36,652 nt of DNA from NCBI GenBank assembly GCA_028291365.1, contig JAQGIE010000136.1, positions 1 to 36,652 of the forward strand. The letters are read 5' to 3'. Origin of the DNA: Rhodospirillales bacterium. GTDB taxonomy: Bacteria; Pseudomonadota; Alphaproteobacteria; BOG-932; Roseiterribacteraceae. Of the stretch, positions 35,331 through 36,652 are shown piece after piece (position 1 is the stretch's first letter; each line of letters opens with the position of its first letter). Position numbers and translations under genes: made by a program. The notes beneath the pieces are model-generated. The model did no database searches and was not told the DNA's origin. It was given only the letters and a program-made list of their open reading frames with translations.

Positions 35331-36652
35331 ATGCACCTCGAACAGCTACCTGCGAGCCCCCGCCCGACCGGAGGATTCGCCGCGCCGATGCAACGAAGCA
35401 TCATCCCGACGCGACACGCACGCCTGATCGAATGGGTCCAGGCCATGGCGGCGCTCGCCGAGCCCGAAAGCATCCATTGGTGCGACGGTTCGGCGGCCGA
35501 ATATGAGTCGCTGTGCGCGCGGCTGGTCGAAAGCGGCACGTTCCGCAAACTCGACCATGCCAAGCGCCCCAATTCCTACCTGGCGCTGTCCGATCCCCGC
35601 GATGTCGCGCGCGTCGAAGACCGCACCTTCATCTGCTCTGCCTCGTCCGACGATGCCGGCCCGACCAACAATTGGCGCGAGCCGCGCACGACTCGCGCCA
35701 AGCTGACCGAACTGTTCCGCGGTTCGATGCGCGGCCGCACCATGTATGTGGTGCCGTTCGTAATGGGCCCGCTCGGTTCGCCGCTCGCCGAAGTCGGCGT
35801 CGAGTTGACCGACAGCCCGTATGTCGCAGCCTCGATGCGGCTGATGACCCGCATGGGCGAGGCCGCGCTGCAGCAGCTCGGGCAGGACGGCGAGTTCGTG
35901 CCGTGCATGCATTCGGTCGGCGCGCCGCTCAACGACGGCGAAGCCGACGTGCCGTGGCCCTGCGCGCCCGAGGAGAAATGGATCGTCCATTTCCCCGAGA
36001 CGCGTGAGATCTGGTCGTACGGCTCGGGCTATGGCGGCAATGCGCTGCTGGGCAAGAAATGTTTCGCGCTGCGTATCGCCAGCGTCATGGCGCGCGACGG
36101 CGGCTGGCTGGCCGAGCACATGCTGGTGCTCAAACTGACCGCGCCCGACGGCCGCGTGAAATACGTGACCGGTGCGTTCCCGAGCGCCTGCGGCAAGACC
36201 AATCTCGCGATGCTGATCCCGACCTTGCCGGGCTGGAAGGTCGAGACGATCGGCGACGACATTGCGTGGATGCGGTTCGGTGCCGACGGACGTCTCTACG
36301 CCGTCAATCCCGAAGCGGGCTTTTTCGGCGTCGCGCCCGGCACCGGACGCAACACCAACCCCAACGCGATCGAAACCGTGGCCGCGGATTCGATCTTCAC
36401 CAACTGCGCCGCGACGCCGGACGGCGACGTGTGGTGGGAAGGCCTGACCAAGCAGCCGCCGGAGCGTCTGGCCGACTGGCTCGGTCGCGCCTGGACGCCG
36501 AGCATGGGCACGCCGGCGGCCCATCCCAATGCGCGCTTCACCACGCCGGCCGCGCGCTGCCCGTCGATCGCGCCGGAGTGGGAAGATCCCGCCGGTGTGC
36601 CGATCGACGCGTTCCTGTTCGGCGGACGGCGTTCGACCACGGTGCCGCTGGT
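35331..36652 (+). CDS. pckG: Phosphoenolpyruvate carboxykinase (GTP), partial (C-terminus beyond window)
   Basis: 440 residues are visible of about 600 expected. ATG 35331 follows CGGGGGGAC. The N-terminal segment [20 protein letters not shown], then [23 protein letters not shown], is the GTP-PEPCK pattern. Catalytic parts seen are [51 protein letters not shown]-loop [13 protein letters not shown] with the active-site Cys, kinase-2 TIGDDIAWM, and [14 protein letters not shown]. It interconverts oxaloacetate and PEP with GTP, the gluconeogenic entry step. Propionyl-CoA from the valine genes here would reach PEP through this enzyme via succinate. Confidence 0.96.
   Translation, partial: MHLEQLPASPRPTGGFAAPMQRSIIPTRHARLIEWVQAMAALAEPESIHWCDGSAAEYESLCARLVESGTFRKLDHAKRPNSYLALSDPRDVARVEDRTFICSASSDDAGPTNNWREPRTTRAKLTELFRGSMRGRTMYVVPFVMGPLGSPLAEVGVELTDSPYVAASMRLMTRMGEAALQQLGQDGEFVPCMHSVGAPLNDGEADVPWPCAPEEKWIVHFPETREIWSYGSGYGGNALLGKKCFALRIASVMARDGGWLAEHMLVLKLTAPDGRVKYVTGAFPSACGKTNLAMLIPTLPGWKVETIGDDIAWMRFGADGRLYAVNPEAGFFGVAPGTGRNTNPNAIETVAADSIFTNCAATPDGDVWWEGLTKQPPERLADWLGRAWTPSMGTPAAHPNARFTTPAARCPSIAPEWEDPAGVPIDAFLFGGRRSTTVPL

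Overview
The window is GC-rich, densely coded bacterial DNA with a chromosomal housekeeping and catabolic gene set. A valine/isoleucine degradation cluster, periplasmic MsrA, an FNR/adrenodoxin-type ferredoxin pair, FCD-type GntR control, a DUF2076 protein and strong G/C third-position bias suggest an alphaproteobacterium. The order cannot be set from sequence alone. The partial PEP carboxykinase at the right edge is the GTP-dependent type, which is less usual in that class than the ATP-dependent type.

Left part (1-8100): a partial bicupin oxalate-decarboxylase-like enzyme diverges from a LysR regulator, and a thioredoxin-like exported protein follows. Next come a HicAB toxin-antitoxin pair with a striking 54-bp dyad over its promoter region, tRNA-Arg(ACG) with its own promoter and terminator, a coiled-coil lipoprotein, tRNA-Arg(CCT), an MFS symporter of the citrate/tricarballylate type and a tiny lipoprotein.

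Middle (8088-19500): an uncharacterised 386-aa protein is followed by a translationally coupled operon (GlxR/HIBADH-type reductase, hydroxypyruvate-isomerase-like enzyme, kynurenine-formamidase-like hydrolase). An opposing operon carries a fatty acid hydroxylase/sterol desaturase-family protein and two small membrane proteins. Then come DUF6166 plus a zinc alcohol dehydrogenase, a GntR/MFS divergent pair, a DUF167 protein, and an exported M3 oligoendopeptidase whose signal peptide is separated from the catalytic body by a one-base frameshift.

Right part (19500-36652): nine same-strand genes run leftwards from 28530 to 19500: type-2 HSD-like SDR, ferredoxin reductase, ferredoxin, acyl-CoA dehydrogenase, 3-hydroxyisobutyryl-CoA hydrolase, 3-hydroxyisobutyrate dehydrogenase, an unknown acidic protein, cyclopropane fatty acid synthase and lactate permease. 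Together with methylmalonate-semialdehyde dehydrogenase at 29463-30965, they cover most of valine breakdown to propionyl-CoA. Periplasmic MsrA, two small exported proteins, an SDR lacking its catalytic Ser and Tyr, a DUF2076 protein, a DUF1345 membrane protein, a GNAT acetyltransferase, tRNA-Arg(CCG) and the start of GTP-PEPCK complete the window.

Structure not explained by genes: (i) two copies of a double-hairpin repeat whose first bases supply the TAG stop codon of the upstream gene; (ii) a 146-bp element with 20-bp terminal inverted repeats built from CGCCAAG units between ferredoxin and acyl-CoA dehydrogenase genes; (iii) the symmetric HicAB operator candidate. I see no CRISPR array, insertion-sequence transposase, rRNA or replication origin. 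The most distinctive items are these non-coding architectures, the frameshifted peptidase, the degenerate SDR and the GlxR-Hyi-hydrolase operon. None can be called a new system from sequence alone.
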